Origin: Isoetes taiwanensis
Lineage: Eukaryota; Streptophyta; Lycopodiopsida; Isoetales; Isoetaceae
Assembly: GCA_021234155.1 (NCBI GenBank)
Contig: JAJEKV010000284.1
Span: 186,001 to 250,000 of the forward strand
Direction: 5' to 3'
Length of the DNA stretch: 64,000 nucleotides
This document shows, in pieces, positions 43,707 through 55,189 of the stretch; position 1 is the first letter of the stretch; every line of letters starts with the position of its first letter. The notes under the pieces are model-generated. The model saw only the letters and a list, made by a program, of their open reading frames with translations. It ran no database searches and was not told the origin of the DNA. Position numbers and translations under genes: made by a program.

Positions 43707-44990
43707 ATGAACTCCTTCAAAAGTATACCGAATGGCCCTACCAACAATGAAGTGAGGACTCGTTTTGCAAGAGCATTTGTATGGCAGAACACCCCTAAGG
43801 CTTTGGCTGACCCCGAAAATTACAAGGTAAATTGGGCATCTTTAGCAGCAGACTCCCACAGATTTTCTGTAGTTCATAAGAGTAAAGATCATGAAGTAAA
43901 TTGTTTTGAAGCTAACCTCAATGTGATTATCAATCACATTAGAAGCTTGTCGAAATGCAAAAGAAAGTCAAGAAGAAATTAAAGGAAAAAGGCAACTTTG
44001 TTGAAGAAGGTAGGTGCAAAGGCAAAGTGTCGATGCTACTTGCACTTTATTGTACAAGCAAATTTCAGAGAAGAGAGAATCTATCAAACTTTACAAAGTT
44101 TGATTTGCCCAACAACCAAGCTTTGGTTGCATACTTGAAGAAAGATGAAGCAAGTTTAATGGATTTACTTTCCTCAAACTATTGGGAGTGCTAATGTTGC
44201 TGGATTGAGTAAAAGTTGAAGGAAGAAATCAAATCCTTGGAAGTGAATATTGAAGCATATGGCCATAGGATGGAGTTTTGGAATGCAAAGTCCAAACACA
44301 TATCTCGCTATATGGATTTCAAATAAAGGTAAGAAGGAACTCAAAGTTCACATGGGTGTTTTATGATCCGCCTTCGAGATCAATTTCTTTGAAAAGATGT
44401 GAAGGTTGTGGTTTGAGTTTTAGCCTCGACGATACGATTTTTCTTATCAAGTTATCATGTGATCATAAATTTCATGTTTGCCGCTTTGGTTCTCATCTTG
44501 GATACTATGCATTGTACAATGGCAGTTGTGGGGTAGAAGTGCCCCACAAGTTGAGCAAGAACTTGGTTACTTTAAAGCGATGAAGATGAAGTAACCGAGA
44601 GTATGAAGAGTCTTTCGATGAAGATGTGAAGGTGACAAAGGTCACAAAGGTGAAAGGAAAAGGTAAAGACATGGGTGAGGATTCCAACTCATTTTGTAAC
44701 CGAAAGTATGACAAAACCTATTTCCAAAGATTTTGTTGCTAAGAGGAAAGGCAAGAAGAAGATTCTTAGGAGCAAAGAACAAAGAAAGCAAGATCGGGAA
44801 GTCGGGCCAAGTCCTAAGACCAGAACTAGTCCCGAACGTGAGATCCCAACAACTCCTGTTACACCGTGTTCTCCACTTGCTTCTCCCCATTACACATGCT
44901 TCTCCCTGTTACACTCGCTTTCAGCCATAGCCCAACACATGAAGAGCCTACTCCTTCAAAGTCACCATTCACAGATATCCAATCGATGAG
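43707..44990 (+). pseudogene. Unrecognised coding remains with a zinc-finger-like motif
   Basis: Blocks in changing frames include FKSIPNGPTNNEVRTRFARA and FVWQNTPKALADPENYKVNW (43707-43835), TSKFQRRENLSNFTKFDLPN (about 44060), and CEGCGLSFSLDDTIFLIKLS followed by CDHKFHVCRFGSH (44400-44500), a CxxC...CxHxFHxC pattern reminiscent of a degenerate RING or FYVE-like finger. A basic tail (KGKKKILRSKEQRKQDRE) follows. I cannot name the family. It lies between two transposase-like genes and may belong to the same composite element. Confidence 0.35.
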
Positions 44991-44999
44991 GAAGACCTC

Positions 45000-46000
45000 A
45001 CTCTTGCAGAGAAGTTTATAAGGAAGCCGGATAAGCGCATTGCTAGCTTTTTGTGTTCAAGTTGAAGTTTGGTTTTGAAACAATCTTAAGTTTTCAATGT
45101 TAACGCCTCGCCGTAAATTTTGAGTATGATCCGCAATTTTGTGAATATATGCGTGTCTCTAAGTTATTGAATATGTAAACTACATGTTGAATATGTGACA
45201 GGTCTGCAATTTTTGAATGTGACCATGTCTCAGAACCACTTGAATATATGAACTTTGTGCTTCTTTAAAATTTTTATATATTTTTTTTTTTCTTCATTGG
45301 TTCGGGTTCTCTTGTTTATGCAAAGTGTTTTGTACTGAACCAATTCTTACAATTCAAACGATATTATTCGCAATACCACGTAAGAATTAAAACAATTCAA
45401 ATGATATTCAAACAATTCAATTGATATTCTCGCGAATACCAACGTAAGTATTCTCGCAATACAATTCAAACATTCATACAGCTCAAATTCTATTTGCCCT
45501 TTCCCATGGTTTATGGCTTGCACACAATCTTAAAGATCATCAGAGACCATTCCAAGTGATTATACTACTAAAGAAACTTTGAACACTCTGCATTTGTAAA
45601 ATCTTAGCTCATCGCCGGGTCATTGACCAATTTTGACCGGTCAATGACGATCTTTTGAAATAGCTAAGTGCATCTGACTTGAGAGAAAGTTTTATATCTA
45701 CTTAAGTACACATCTCAAGCATATAAACCAGCCGGATTCAACACGAAATACATTAAGACCTGCTAGCATTTGGCATTTGAAGTACACGCCTTTTTCTAGA
45801 ATTGGGAAATCGCAAACCGTGGTAATGTGAGCTTCATTCTTGCAAGATCAAGGTATAGATTGGTTGCCATGTGCAAACCTAGAGGTCCTGCACCAACTCA
45901 ATTGAGGGATTACGGGGATCCGCAACCAAATCTTACATTTCAAAATAAACCCGCGAACTAGTTCTTACTATTCAAACTAGATTCTCGCAGAATAGCAAAA
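45000..46000. other. AT-rich interval without a supported gene
   Basis: Loose repeats of 'caattcaaa(c/t)gatatt(c/a)' occur at 45350-45475. A small inverted repeat (gtcattgacc ... ggtcaatgac) lies at 45617-45646. Confidence 0.4.
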
Positions 46001-46009
46001 AAAAAAAGA

Positions 46010-48340
46010 ATGAAACTTTTCTTTATTACTTGAATATGAATGTTACAATTGAATACAATTTGGTTAGCACTAGCAATGCTTGTATGCTAGTAAAGAATTC
46101 ATTTGGTTCCATTTCTCATTGAAGAACCTCGCAGGTGCTCATCCTCATCTACTAAGCTTTATCTCAGATAAAGACTACTCTTTTGGCTCCCAAAACTCGA
46201 TCTAAAAGATGATCATGAACATCCTTTGAAGTTTGTATATGTTTTCACTTACAGGCACCATATCAAAGCAACACGACATGACCAAGTGGCTGTATGCATT
46301 GCACTCTCGTGCATCTTCAAGCAATTCAAATTCACTACCTCCTAAAAACTTATAATACTTACCTGAGAGGACCACTTCTCTTCTAGCAAATTTAGCACCC
46401 CATGCATCTTTAAAGGCCCTCTCTACAATGTGTTTAGGCTTAGTGCATTTGATGATGTAGAAGTCTACCTGTTCCTTGTTGTTGGCCTCAGATGGTTTGC
46501 AAAATTATCCCCAACATCAACTACATCAGAAACCCATTCATGATCCCCTTCATAGATAGGACCCGTAATGTTTCCATTGCTCTTCAAAGACTGAATTAGT
46601 TGTAATAAACCCAAGATCCTATTCTCGCTTTTTGTTTATGCACTTCCCAAACTTTCCTGCCCAACAGTAATTACAGAAGCAACTCAAATCCATATGAGCA
46701 ACCTGAGTAGGGTCATTGGAATGCACAGGTCTGATACAATGCAACTTTCTGGAACCTGTTAATGTCTTACAATCATGATCAAGCCACTTCTATCAACCTC
46801 ATTGATAGCTATCTCCCAAAAATATCCTAAAAAGGAATCATGTAAAATAACATGCAATGCAAACAACATGTAAAACCCTGAATTCATCGTGGTAATCGCA
46901 AAGGATGATCTCCTTCATTGTCATAACTGACTTAAAATGTGCTCGCGAAAACACAACTGCATCATGTGCATTCCTTAGTGGTAATGAATTCCTCTTCAAC
47001 ATCTCATGTGTGAGGGCTCTTTTTTATTACAAAGACCAAAGACCATCATGCTCACCGCAAGGATTGATTACGTAATTTTAAAGAAATGCCAATTAAAAAG
47101 AACCAATAGACTAAAATAAAAGTAATTACCTTTTGCCATGATATGATGCAAAGAAATTCGGTGTATTGGTTTTCCAAAGGCTTTGAAAGAACCCGCTTAG
47201 GAAGTAGAACATCCTTGCTCCTTTAAATTGATGGGAACATCCATCAGACCACATGACATGATTCTTGTAATGGACACCCTTTGTCAGCAAATGAAAACTA
47301 CATGTTTTTGCAAACAATGTTGAACTAAGAGTACATCATGTTCTCTATCATCACTTATGTAAAATGTGTTTCCTTAATGATCTTTCTATTCCATTTCAGA
47401 GAAGGTGGAGCATGCCTATATGTGATGTGCACTAAAATGGTGCATTGGTCATTCCTCCAATGCAAGCTTTGTATTTTGTTGATTTTGAAGGTGTAGTTCT
47501 CTCAAGCAAAGTCAATCTAAACTATAGTGTCCTTTTGGAAAAGCCGCCAAACACTCCCTAAATCGCTTTTGTTTGCCATCCGGCTTCATAATTATGAGGG
47601 ATGAATGGAATGAGGAAGGTATCAGCAAATTGGAACAACTCACGCATCGGGTGTCGCCTTGTTGACAGTTTGGGAGCTTCCCTACAAAAGAAGCAAAACA
47701 TATATCGCATTACCACCTTTTGGATTTAACATTTCAAGTTACTTGTAATACCTTCTTCTTAGCCTTCGGATCTTCTTTTCCGACCTAAATTCTCATCAGT
47801 CTTAATCTTACCAAAGACCACCTTTCTTCTCGTCACTGAATTCTCAGTTAGCCTTGCCAAGACCACCACCTTTCTCCGACCAAGATCGTTCTTCCCCGCG
47901 GTCTTCTCAAAGCTCCTTTCTTCTTAACAAGTTTTTCCTTCTCAAGAACCTTCTTAAGATGCTCTTCAACTATGCTCTGTCATTCCATTTTAACTATTGC
48001 TATAAGAATGGCAATTGGCAATACCAAACTCTATTAACATTATTTCATCATTAGAAAGTAATGTTACCTTGTCCTCCTCATAAACCTGTTATGTTCAAAA
48101 GAAGAGTTTGAGCTGAAAAGAATATCTCATTTAAGAATAACAATTTGAATTACCTTATCAAATGTCTTCCAATCTACTTGATGGTTCAACTTGTAATCTC
48201 TTTTTTTTGGACAAGTTGGCACTTTGTTTTTCCACAAGCCTTGCATTTAAGCAGCAGACAATTATGTTGATGCCACTCTTTCCGATTCATCCTTAGGACA
48301 TACCAAAGATCTCCAAAGCTCAGAGGTTGAAGCATATGTA
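46010..48340 (-). pseudogene. Second transposase-like gene (SDGCxxQFK type), broken
   Basis: Minus-strand blocks in order: KEWHQHNCLLLKCKACGKTK and, in the next frame, CPKKRDYKLNHQVDWKTFDK (about 48290-48160, a CxxC finger); HVMWSDGCSHQFKGARMFYF and FFASYHGK (47317-47126); CKTLTGSRKLHCIRPVHSND and HMDLSCFCNYCWAGKFGKC (about 46790-46640, a second Cys-rich motif); EQVDFYIIKCTKPKHIVERA and ARREVVLSGKYYKFLGG (about 46480-46340). The order 'SDG(C/N)..QFK...F...GHGK...' followed by a Cys-rich segment is that of a repetitive plant protein family that I know only as transposase-like. Stops and frame changes separate the blocks. It differs from the DUF7869-type gene upstream and runs on the opposite strand. 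Confidence 0.5.
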
Positions 48341-50640
48341 GCTTTTAGATGCATTGTGTGTTGGTCCTATACCACATACATCACAATTGCATGTGCAATT
48401 TGGACCATGGAGGTCCTGATCTAATCTTACTTTTGTTTATGGCCTGCCTCACAAAGTCAACTCTCAAATGGTAGATACAGAAGCAAGTCTCTCTATCTTT
48501 TACCTTCCCGACATATGGAGGCTTTAGAGCATGGAATGTCAAAATGATATTTGAAAGTATGGATATTGCCTTTCAAATCGTTGAAGAAAACTTGTTTAAA
48601 ACAAAGAACAACATATCAACAACCTTAAGTTGAAAATCTTAAACCTTAACAATTTGAAAACAAATTGCTTTAAAATTACCGCGGTCTCTTCAAGAAAGTG
48701 TAGTGCATGCAATATCTTCTTTCCGTAAGTTGCTTTTATCTTGATGACATGTTTTTACATGGGGAAACTCTTGTATTGTGTCTCCAAAAATCCACCACTA
48801 GTTTTTCTCTCGCCATAAGAGAGTTTGTCACATCTAATCTTATTTTTGAACATGGACCATGGACCCTCACCAAGTTCAAGATCTACTCTTCTTCTTCAAA
48901 GTAGGTTGTGACAATCTTTTCTGCTCGTGCATAGAGTTCCGAGAAAGCTGATTTGTTAATATTGGTATTGACAAAGATAAACCATGGCAGCATTTCTTGC
49001 CCTCTTAATATCTGCTTTTCTTTCTCATTCTTATGATCTCAAAAAAAGAGTTCTTTAAATTCTCCACAATTTTCTTCATTACTGATTCATCCTTGGAGTT
49101 AGGAACAACAAGTTCGTGTAGCCACTTTGCAAAAGAGACTTAATTATCTCTTTTTCCTATCCCTACAACTTGCATTACCAAGAACCTTTTTTCACCTTCA
49201 TTTGCGAACCTTTTTTGATAGCATTCTCTTCTTCCATGTGCTTAGATCACCTTGGAGCAATGCTTCTTCATCCGGGCTGCAGTTTCCTTTCCCTCTTAAG
49301 CTCTCTCTCTTTTTCTCCTTAACTCAGCCTCTATACCTTCTAAAAGCATGACAATCTGCTAGAAAAAAAAGAATCAAGTGAAAAAAGTCAAAGAAACCTT
49401 CAAATCATGCAAACCTTTGCTTACCTTGAAAATGAGGTTGATCATGACATTGGGTTCCTTGTGTATTATCTTGGTGACACCCTTCATAACAAGAAAGACA
49501 ACAAAGATTAGCAAAAAAGAAAAGTTCAAATTAAATTCAAGGAATCCAATTCCTTTGAAATCGACTTAAAGAAGGTTGTACACCTTCTTCACTTTGGACA
49601 TCTTGAGTTCCCCTCGTTGGCGCCACCCTTCAGACTCTTGGAAATCACCTTCATGGTAAGAAGGTTGCAAATCTTCATGAAATGCAGACTCTTCATTGTC
49701 TCCATAAGGTTCGGGATTGTGACAGTAAACATTTTCTAGAATTAAAGCAAACATCAACAAATAAGGAAAGAAATCAACAACAAATATGTAAGTTCAAAAT
49801 TTACCGAATCTATAGGAATTGATGTAGCCATATGTAACCCGATCTTGTCCAAGCTTCTTTCGGTTCAAAGCAAACTCATAGATTAATATGCATTTCAGCA
49901 TACATGAAAATGAAATGCATCATGATCCTCAATTACCATGGTAAATATCTAGCACAAATTGCTTTGCATTCGGCCTCGAAACTTGTTGGCTGCGTTTTGA
50001 ATCAGACTTGCGGATTGGTGACAAATTGCATCAGCAATTCGGGAACAACCGCCAAAAAATTTTCACCGACTGAAAACTTGAGGCTAGATAACAGTTTTTT
50101 GCAACATCAAAATTAACTTGATTCTTGCACACAGATGCACGAAAAGCTTCTCTCCATTCCGCCATAGACAGAATTGGAGAAATCTAGCAGCAAAGAAATT
50201 CATGGTATTTATACTCTGAAGAACTTCAAAACCGCCAAATTTACTTTCAAATTGCTTTTAACATGGCGTCATCACCGCAGACCAAGAAGACGGATCAACA
50301 ACCCGCACGGATTCTTTGAAGTGGCAATTTCGGGCTTCGGATCGACCAACAGAATTTGGCGCCCAGGAGGAAATGGCGGGTGAAGTGCTATGACGAGCGA
50401 AAAAAATTTCACTTGACGGGTCCAGCACCCGACCAGCACAAGCGTCGCCCACATAAAAAGTTGAGTACCTTAAAAAAAAACACACCCTACCACATGTGGT
50501 CTCGCACCCTTGTGAATAGAAACCCATTATTAAGCATGCATTGCATTGACAGGTTGAACCTTAATAGTGGGCCAAACCTCAGGGGGTTGGAACTAAAGAA
50601 ACGTTCGTGGCGGCCAAGGCCGCCGCGATAAGTTTCTTGT
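48341..50640. other. Probable remains of the same element; no clear gene
   Basis: Minus-strand frames at 49760-49566 (Glu-rich, NPEPYGDNEESAFHEDLQPS) and elsewhere may be N-terminal parts of the 46-48 kb gene, but I cannot align them. 50258-50631 is open on both strands without recognisable content. Confidence 0.35.
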
Positions 50641-50656
50641 ATATTATAACTAATAA

Positions 50657-50690
50657 CTAGTAATGTTGGCCAGCATTGCTAGGCATAAAG
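50657..50690 (-). mobile_element. 3' terminus of Helitron F
   Basis: On the minus strand the hairpin tgcctagcaatgctggccaa is followed by cattA and CTAG|T, in the same layout as elements A, C and E. The body lies to the right and should contain the adjacent polypyrimidine tract and probably the AP2/ERF fragment. The 5' end was not found. Confidence 0.65.
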
Positions 50691-50734
50691 TTGAAATTGT
50701 GCATAAGGTGGAAACATGTGAATGATAAACCATT

Positions 50735-50935
50735 TTCCTACACATTTCTTTTTTTCCTTGTACCATTTTTCTTTTTTCACACACCCCCCCCCAAAACATT
50801 TCTTTTTTCTCTCTCTCATTTTTCCATGAACTTTTTTCCTTTCCTTTTCCTTCTTTCCCCGCTCTTTTCCTTTTCTTTTTTTTTTTCTCTTTCCTTTTAC
50901 CTTTTCCATGTACTTTTTCCCTTTCTTTTTTTGCG
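50735..50935. repeat. Polypyrimidine tract next to Helitron end F
   Basis: About 200 bp of nearly pure C/T with a C9 run (cacacccccccccc) and ttccttttccttt segments, closed by 'ccatgtactttttccctt'. It sits about 50-80 bp from the terminus, comparable to the 800-bp tract beside end E (15.7-16.5 kb), and even shares the 'ccatg(t/c)actttt' interruption. Confidence 0.8.
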
Positions 50936-51292
50936 CAACAGCCTTACTTTGAGTGTCACATTATCTGATGGCCTAATATATCCACGTGTCCTGAAATTTG
51001 ACACGGACTTATTCCAACCCATCAGATCTTGATCTATGAAAATGGATGACTCAGAAAATTAGGAAAATGAAACAACGCCCTAATCGCAAGCTAAAAGAAA
51101 CGGCACTGATTTGGGATTCTCTCTTCCAACCTCGACGTCTTCTACATTTATGGCTTCTCCATAATATCTTCTCTATGTGTGTCGGGGAGATTTGGCTTAG
51201 AAATTTGCTGGGCAAAGGAGATGGCGGAAGAAGACAGGACAGAAGGATCGGTTTGACGTTTGAAGCTTGCGTGCTAGACTTGTCTTTGGTGA

Positions 51293-51433
51293 TAATTTAC
51301 GTGCGAGAAATTGAGGCGAGCATATTCACCCCGAAGCCTGTATGCTGCTTGATCATATGCAAGCGCAGCTTCTTTTGCAGTGCCAAATGTTCCAAGCCAT
51401 AGCTTAGTTCTGTTGCTGAGGAAGCGGAATTTA
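51293..51433 (-). pseudogene. AP2/ERF (DREB A-6/RAP2.4-like) fragment, second half of the AP2 domain
   Basis: The minus strand reads [20 protein letters not shown] and [18 protein letters not shown], which is the C-terminal strand and helix of the AP2 DNA-binding domain. NRT(R/K)LWLGTF and RLRGE(F/Y)ARLNFP are typical of DREB-type factors, most like the RAP2.4 group. The frame is clean for 38 codons. The first half of the domain is found 2 kb away, at 53396-53448, on the far side of an LTR element. Downstream the sequence decays (only ISKPNLPD remains plausible). It lies within the range of Helitron F on the same strand, which suggests capture before the LTR insertion. Confidence 0.85.
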
Positions 51434-51437
51434 GTCG

Positions 51438-51663
51438 TGTCAAGAATAAGTGACCGTGTAGATCAATGTAGATATACGGGTGATGTGGCGTATACAAATG
51501 AGGTGGACTGTCATGTTGGCAATCCATACTAAGAGTCACAACTATACCCAATAGTCATGTCTATTAGGATGAATAGTCACCATCCATCCTATATGTGTGC
51601 TACGTTGAGAGTCTTCTCAACCAATCATCTCAATATATCTTCTACAGTTTTGCTATTTTAACA
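51438..51663 (+). repeat. 5' LTR
   Basis: Starts TGTCAAGAATAAGTG and ends GCTATTTTAACA, with the primer-binding site directly after it. It pairs with the copy at 53170-53395. Confidence 0.95.
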
Positions 51664-51753
51664 TGGTATCAGAGCTACGGCTTGATCTGATCCTAGAAGA
51701 CCTGTGAAGGAAGGCTCTAGAAGACCTGGAGAAGAAGGTTATAGAATAGGGTC

Positions 51754-52092
51754 TTGGGAGAGAAGATGATCATTATGCAATCAAGAAGGGTTAACGGATT
51801 TGCAAGCCTTGCAAATCTAACCTATCTATGGATAGCCGGACGCTTGGCAGAAGCGAGAAAATTTTTTGAAGAGTATGATGGCTCTGGAAGCCAAAAAGGG
51901 GCTTCAATCTCACAAGAGATGTCTTGTGGAGATATGTGCATAGCATGCAGTGCAAACAAATGCCATAAATATGCTGGAGTTGAGCCAGAGGACCGAAGAT
52001 TGGTCCTGAAGTCTGCCACTGTATCTATTGGGTTGCAACCTATTGTGGTAGAAATTGCTTCACAGAAAGACAAGAATATGGCACACAAATAG
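51754..52092 (+). CDS. Internal ORF 1 of the LTR element (112 aa), unknown
   Basis: Opens about 80 bp after the primer site with MGEKMIIMQSRRVNGF. It has a Cys-rich middle (CGDMCIACSANKCHKY) and ends IASQKDKNMAHK. It does not look like a copia Gag: no CCHC knuckle in its usual spacing and no UBN2-like pattern. It may be a captured host exon or a very diverged Gag. The frame ends 21 bp before ORF 2. Confidence 0.45.
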   Translation: MGEKMIIMQSRRVNGFASLANLTYLWIAGRLAEARKFFEEYDGSGSQKGASISQEMSCGDMCIACSANKCHKYAGVEPEDRRLVLKSATVSIGLQPIVVEIASQKDKNMAHK

Positions 52093-52113
52093 ACCCAAAA
52101 TCAATGGGTTCTA

Positions 52114-52836
52114 ATGCCAGAAGAAAAGAAGCCCAGGGAAATGCAGTTCAAGCATGCAGATACGGCCGAATTAGAAGCTGAATTAGAATTGAAGGATAAG
52201 GAGGCATGGATGAATTTGGAGGTCATGCTCAGGGCCATGATTGAAGCAACAGCCAAGGAATTCCCAGAAGAAGACGTTCTTGAAGAAACGATGGCTTACG
52301 AAATTGCTTCAAAAATTGCGATGGGAAACTGCAGAAGAGCATGGATTATGTTTCGATATGCAGACCAGTTTGAGAAGATGCAAAAAGAACCTATGATTTT
52401 GTTGGTCTTCGAGAACCCTAAAAGAAAAGCAACCTGCACAAAAGAAAGAGCAATTCAAATCCAAATTTTCATACCAGACGTTGAAAATCCCAGTGAAGTA
52501 ACTTGCAGCAAAGCTATTGCCAGATTTGTGCATATTGAAGGCGCCAGACCTGCAAACAAACCTAAAATCATGATGATTTCTGGAGGAATCATGCCTAGAA
52601 ATCAAGTGACGCAGATGAAGCCATTTTTAAAGAATCGTGAAGGAATACCTAATCAGGTTTTGTTGGTTCTTTCAAATAATGACGTGGCGGTTATTGCATA
52701 TAAACAAAGGAACATTAAGCAAAACTTTAGAAGTTTTCAATGGCATAGTGGCTCATTCATGCACAATGGGAGAAGCTTAGATTGTCCTCGTGTGAAGCTT
52801 AAGAAGAAGAGACATCCATGTGGACATCCAGAGTAA
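52114..52836 (+). CDS. Internal ORF 2 of the LTR element (240 aa), unknown
   Basis: An intact 240-codon frame starts MPEEKKPREMQFKHADTAEL with a charged, probably helical N-terminus (ELEAELELKDKEAWMNLEVM), a middle with EMVL-poor mixed sequence (IFIPDVENPSEVTCSKAIAR) and a basic C-terminus (CPRVKLKKKRHPCGHPE). I see no protease, integrase or RT motif. The length and integrity suggest recent activity or captured host sequence. In the upstream 21 bp there is no stop-codon suppression signal that I can identify. Confidence 0.5.
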   Translation: MPEEKKPREMQFKHADTAELEAELELKDKEAWMNLEVMLRAMIEATAKEFPEEDVLEETMAYEIASKIAMGNCRRAWIMFRYADQFEKMQKEPMILLVFENPKRKATCTKERAIQIQIFIPDVENPSEVTCSKAIARFVHIEGARPANKPKIMMISGGIMPRNQVTQMKPFLKNREGIPNQVLLVLSNNDVAVIAYKQRNIKQNFRSFQWHSGSFMHNGRSLDCPRVKLKKKRHPCGHPE

Positions 52837-53169
52837 GGCTGATAAGGAAGATATATCCTTTTGTAAGTACCATATATAAATATAAAATGGGTGTCATATA
52901 TGTCTAAATAGTCCTAGTGTGTGAGGCCCCAATGTAATTGATCTTTAGCAGTTCAGATGCTTAGATCAAAGGGGAGAAATTGCCAATTAATATGATCTAG
53001 GCATTCGATTTGAATTTTCTAGTTGCAGTTTTAGTAACTCCCTACATCATTGGAAGATGTGCCAATAAAAGCCATCTAGATGTGTTCAAGGTTGAGCATT
53101 AAGAGGGAGTAGAAAACTAATATGGAAAGTTCAAATTAAACCCTCATTGATCTATTGATCGAGGGGGAG

Positions 53170-53395
53170 TGTCAAGAATAAGTGATCGTATAGATCAATG
53201 TAGATATACGGGTGATGTGGCGTATACAAATGAGGTGGACTGCCATGTTGGCAATCCATACTAAGAGTCACAACTATACCCAATAGTCATGTCTATTAGC
53301 ATGAACAGTCACCATCCATCCTATATGTATGCTACGTGAGAGCTCTTCTCAACCAATCATCTCAATATATCTTCTACAGTTTTGCTATTTTAACA
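53170..53395 (+). repeat. 3' LTR
   Basis: Same sequence as the 5' LTR with a few differences (for example gatcgtatag against gaccgtgtag). It is preceded by the purine tract gagggggag. Confidence 0.95.
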
Positions 53396-53448
53396 ATCCA
53401 TTTGCTCCAATGCTACTGGCTGCCTTATCTCTCCGATATAATTTTGCC
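53396..53448 (-). pseudogene. AP2/ERF fragment, first half of the AP2 domain
   Basis: The minus strand reads aaattatatcgg (KLYR), then gataaggcag and gcattggagcaaatgg, which align with the DREB sequence KLYRGVRQRHWGKW once two small insertions are allowed. It directly abuts the 3' LTR and continues the half at 51293-51433. Farther upstream on the same strand, 53660-53852 has an open stretch (NVSSNLVSLQLCANLNLLPN) that could be the N-terminal part of the same gene; this is uncertain. Confidence 0.65.
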
Positions 53449-54222
53449 TACCATAGTATACCTCCATTTTTTTCTTTTATTCCGCATCATTTTCCTTCTG
53501 ATCTTGCCCAAACGCCTTATTCTGATTCTTGGCAACCATCCTCGGAGCTTTGTTGCCAGATTTTACCACAAATTGCTCCTTCTGGCTCAAATTTAATGCT
53601 TCCACGTCCCATTTCTGAGTCCTGATGCTGCCCATTTGCTGCCCAAATTATCGGTAGGGTCTAGGCGTATGTTGCTTCCATTATTGGATTATTGTACACA
53701 AAGGGCTTTGCAGCATTAGGGTTAGGTAAAAGATTCAGATTTGCACATAGCTGGAGAGATACCAGATTTGATGACACGTTGTTGCTGCAGCGGCTAATTC
53801 TTTCGCTCAGATTTTCGTCGTTCCATCCCTCCAAATCTGAAGAACTAGACATTGAATCTGATGTTTTTGCTGCTTCATTATTGCTCGATAATTCTCTCGG
53901 TGAATGGCTCCACGGCCATTTCAGTAAAGATGAGGTTTGTCTTGCCTTTCATATAGAAGATTGCTATGCTTGTAGAATGCGCTACCTGGATAATTAGCTT
54001 GTGTATCTTAGGTTGTCTCCATGTGTCAATTGTGTGTGCCTTCAAGGGCTTCAAATGAACTTCCACCTTTGGAGGGAAGATTTTTCTTTCAACAACTGAT
54101 GTCTGGGATCACCTATTGCCACTCAATGGTATTGTCATCATACCCTCCACTTCTATGAAGCTGTGAGTGTCTCTCAATATGGCCTCAATGGGGGATGCTT
54201 ATATTTAAACTCTGATCCCACA
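53449..54222. other. Likely decayed upstream AP2 gene sequence, then no gene
   Basis: Open frames on both strands (plus 53692-53997; minus 53661-53852 and 53878-54066) give no firm family. The minus strand may be the 5' part of the AP2/ERF gene. Confidence 0.35.
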
Positions 54223-54223
54223 G

Positions 54224-54932
54224 GATATTTGTCATCTAGATTTGAAGTTGGAAAATGTATTGCTAGATGGAAGTCCTGCCCCTCGGTTAAAATTTTTTGA
54301 CTTTGGTTATTCAAAGGTAAGCAGCTTCCTACTTTGCAAGTAAATTATTGGATGGATGATGTTTATAATGCGCATGTATGCAATCTTCTCTACTTCTCTA
54401 CTGCATTCTTAGCCAAAATCAAGAGTTGCTACACCAGCATACATAGCACCAAAAGTGTTGTCTAAGAAAGAGTATGACGATATGTGGGGGAATTTTGTTT
54501 GGATATTCTCATTCCAACAAGCTACTTTTTTTTCGTCAATACAAATGATCGGTTTCTACAAATTGCAGATGTTTGGTCCTATAGCATCACTCTCTACGTC
54601 ATGCTTGTAGGAACTTATCCATTGAAGATCCAGGAGACCCAAGTAATATTTGTAAAATATTGCAGTACGAAAAGCATTACTGTCAACTTTGATTAATCAG
54701 TAATATGTTTTTGACTTTAAATATCAATGTTCTTGCAATGTAGAGGATATTGAGTGTGCAATATGTTGTTCACAAATTCTTCTTTCACACATTTTTGTTG
54801 CAAACTCAACAAGAGTAAGCATTTGCTTTTGCAACGTACTCTATCTCTGCTCTTTATTCGCTACGATTCACCATTCCAGATGTTATGAACCATGAATGGT
54901 TTTTGAAGAGCTTGCCGGCTGGTCTCATGGAA
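54224..54932 (+). pseudogene. SnRK2-type protein kinase fragment with introns
   Basis: Exon 1 (54224-54316) reads [20 protein letters not shown] and [11 protein letters not shown], then GTAAGC. Exon 2 (54413 to about 54484) reads PKSRVATPAYIAPKVLSKKE. Exon 3 (54569-54642) reads DVWSYSITLYVMLVGTYPL. Weaker exons follow (ILSVQYVVH at 54747; NHEWFLKSLPAGLMEG at 54886-54932). DGSPAPRLK(I)CDFGYSK and the exon layout are diagnostic of SnRK2, the kinases of abscisic acid and osmotic signalling. Losses are clear: HLD for HRD, APK for APE, absence of the SSVLHSQ activation-loop piece and damaged later exons. Because introns are retained, it came through DNA and not through a reverse transcript. Confidence 0.85.
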
Positions 54933-55189
54933 GGTGCCTTTTGCTAGTATTGAAGGACATCTGTCCTAAACCTGGAGGGAAATGATGGGTTAGTATGAAT
55001 TGATGTTTGCGGTTATTATGAAAAAAGTTTGCACCCGACGACCCATTCTTTTTTCTGAATATCTTGACACAAGGCCCCCAAAATTGAATTAGTACCATTT
55101 TATTTCTAATGATTTCATAATCAAAACCAATTCTTAAAATTAATACCGGTATGTGGGCCAAAAAGTTTACAAACCATGTCTAGTTATAC
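54933..55189. other. No supported gene
   Basis: A short AT-rich gap between the SnRK2 fragment and module R copy 3. Nothing was recognised. Confidence 0.4.

Larger units (their letters stand above)
51438..53395 (+). mobile_element. Non-autonomous copia-type LTR retrotransposon, 1.96 kb
   Basis: Two 226-bp LTRs (51438-51663 and 53170-53395) begin TGTCAAG and end TTTTAACA and differ at fewer than ten positions. The sequence tggtatcagagc, complementary to the 3' end of plant initiator tRNA-Met, follows the 5' LTR directly (51664-51675). The polypurine tract gagggggag (53161-53169) precedes the 3' LTR. The internal 1.5 kb has no protease, integrase or reverse transcriptase, so it must depend on another element. 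The 5-bp flanks (agtcg and atcca) do not match. The element splits an AP2/ERF fragment. Confidence 0.93.
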
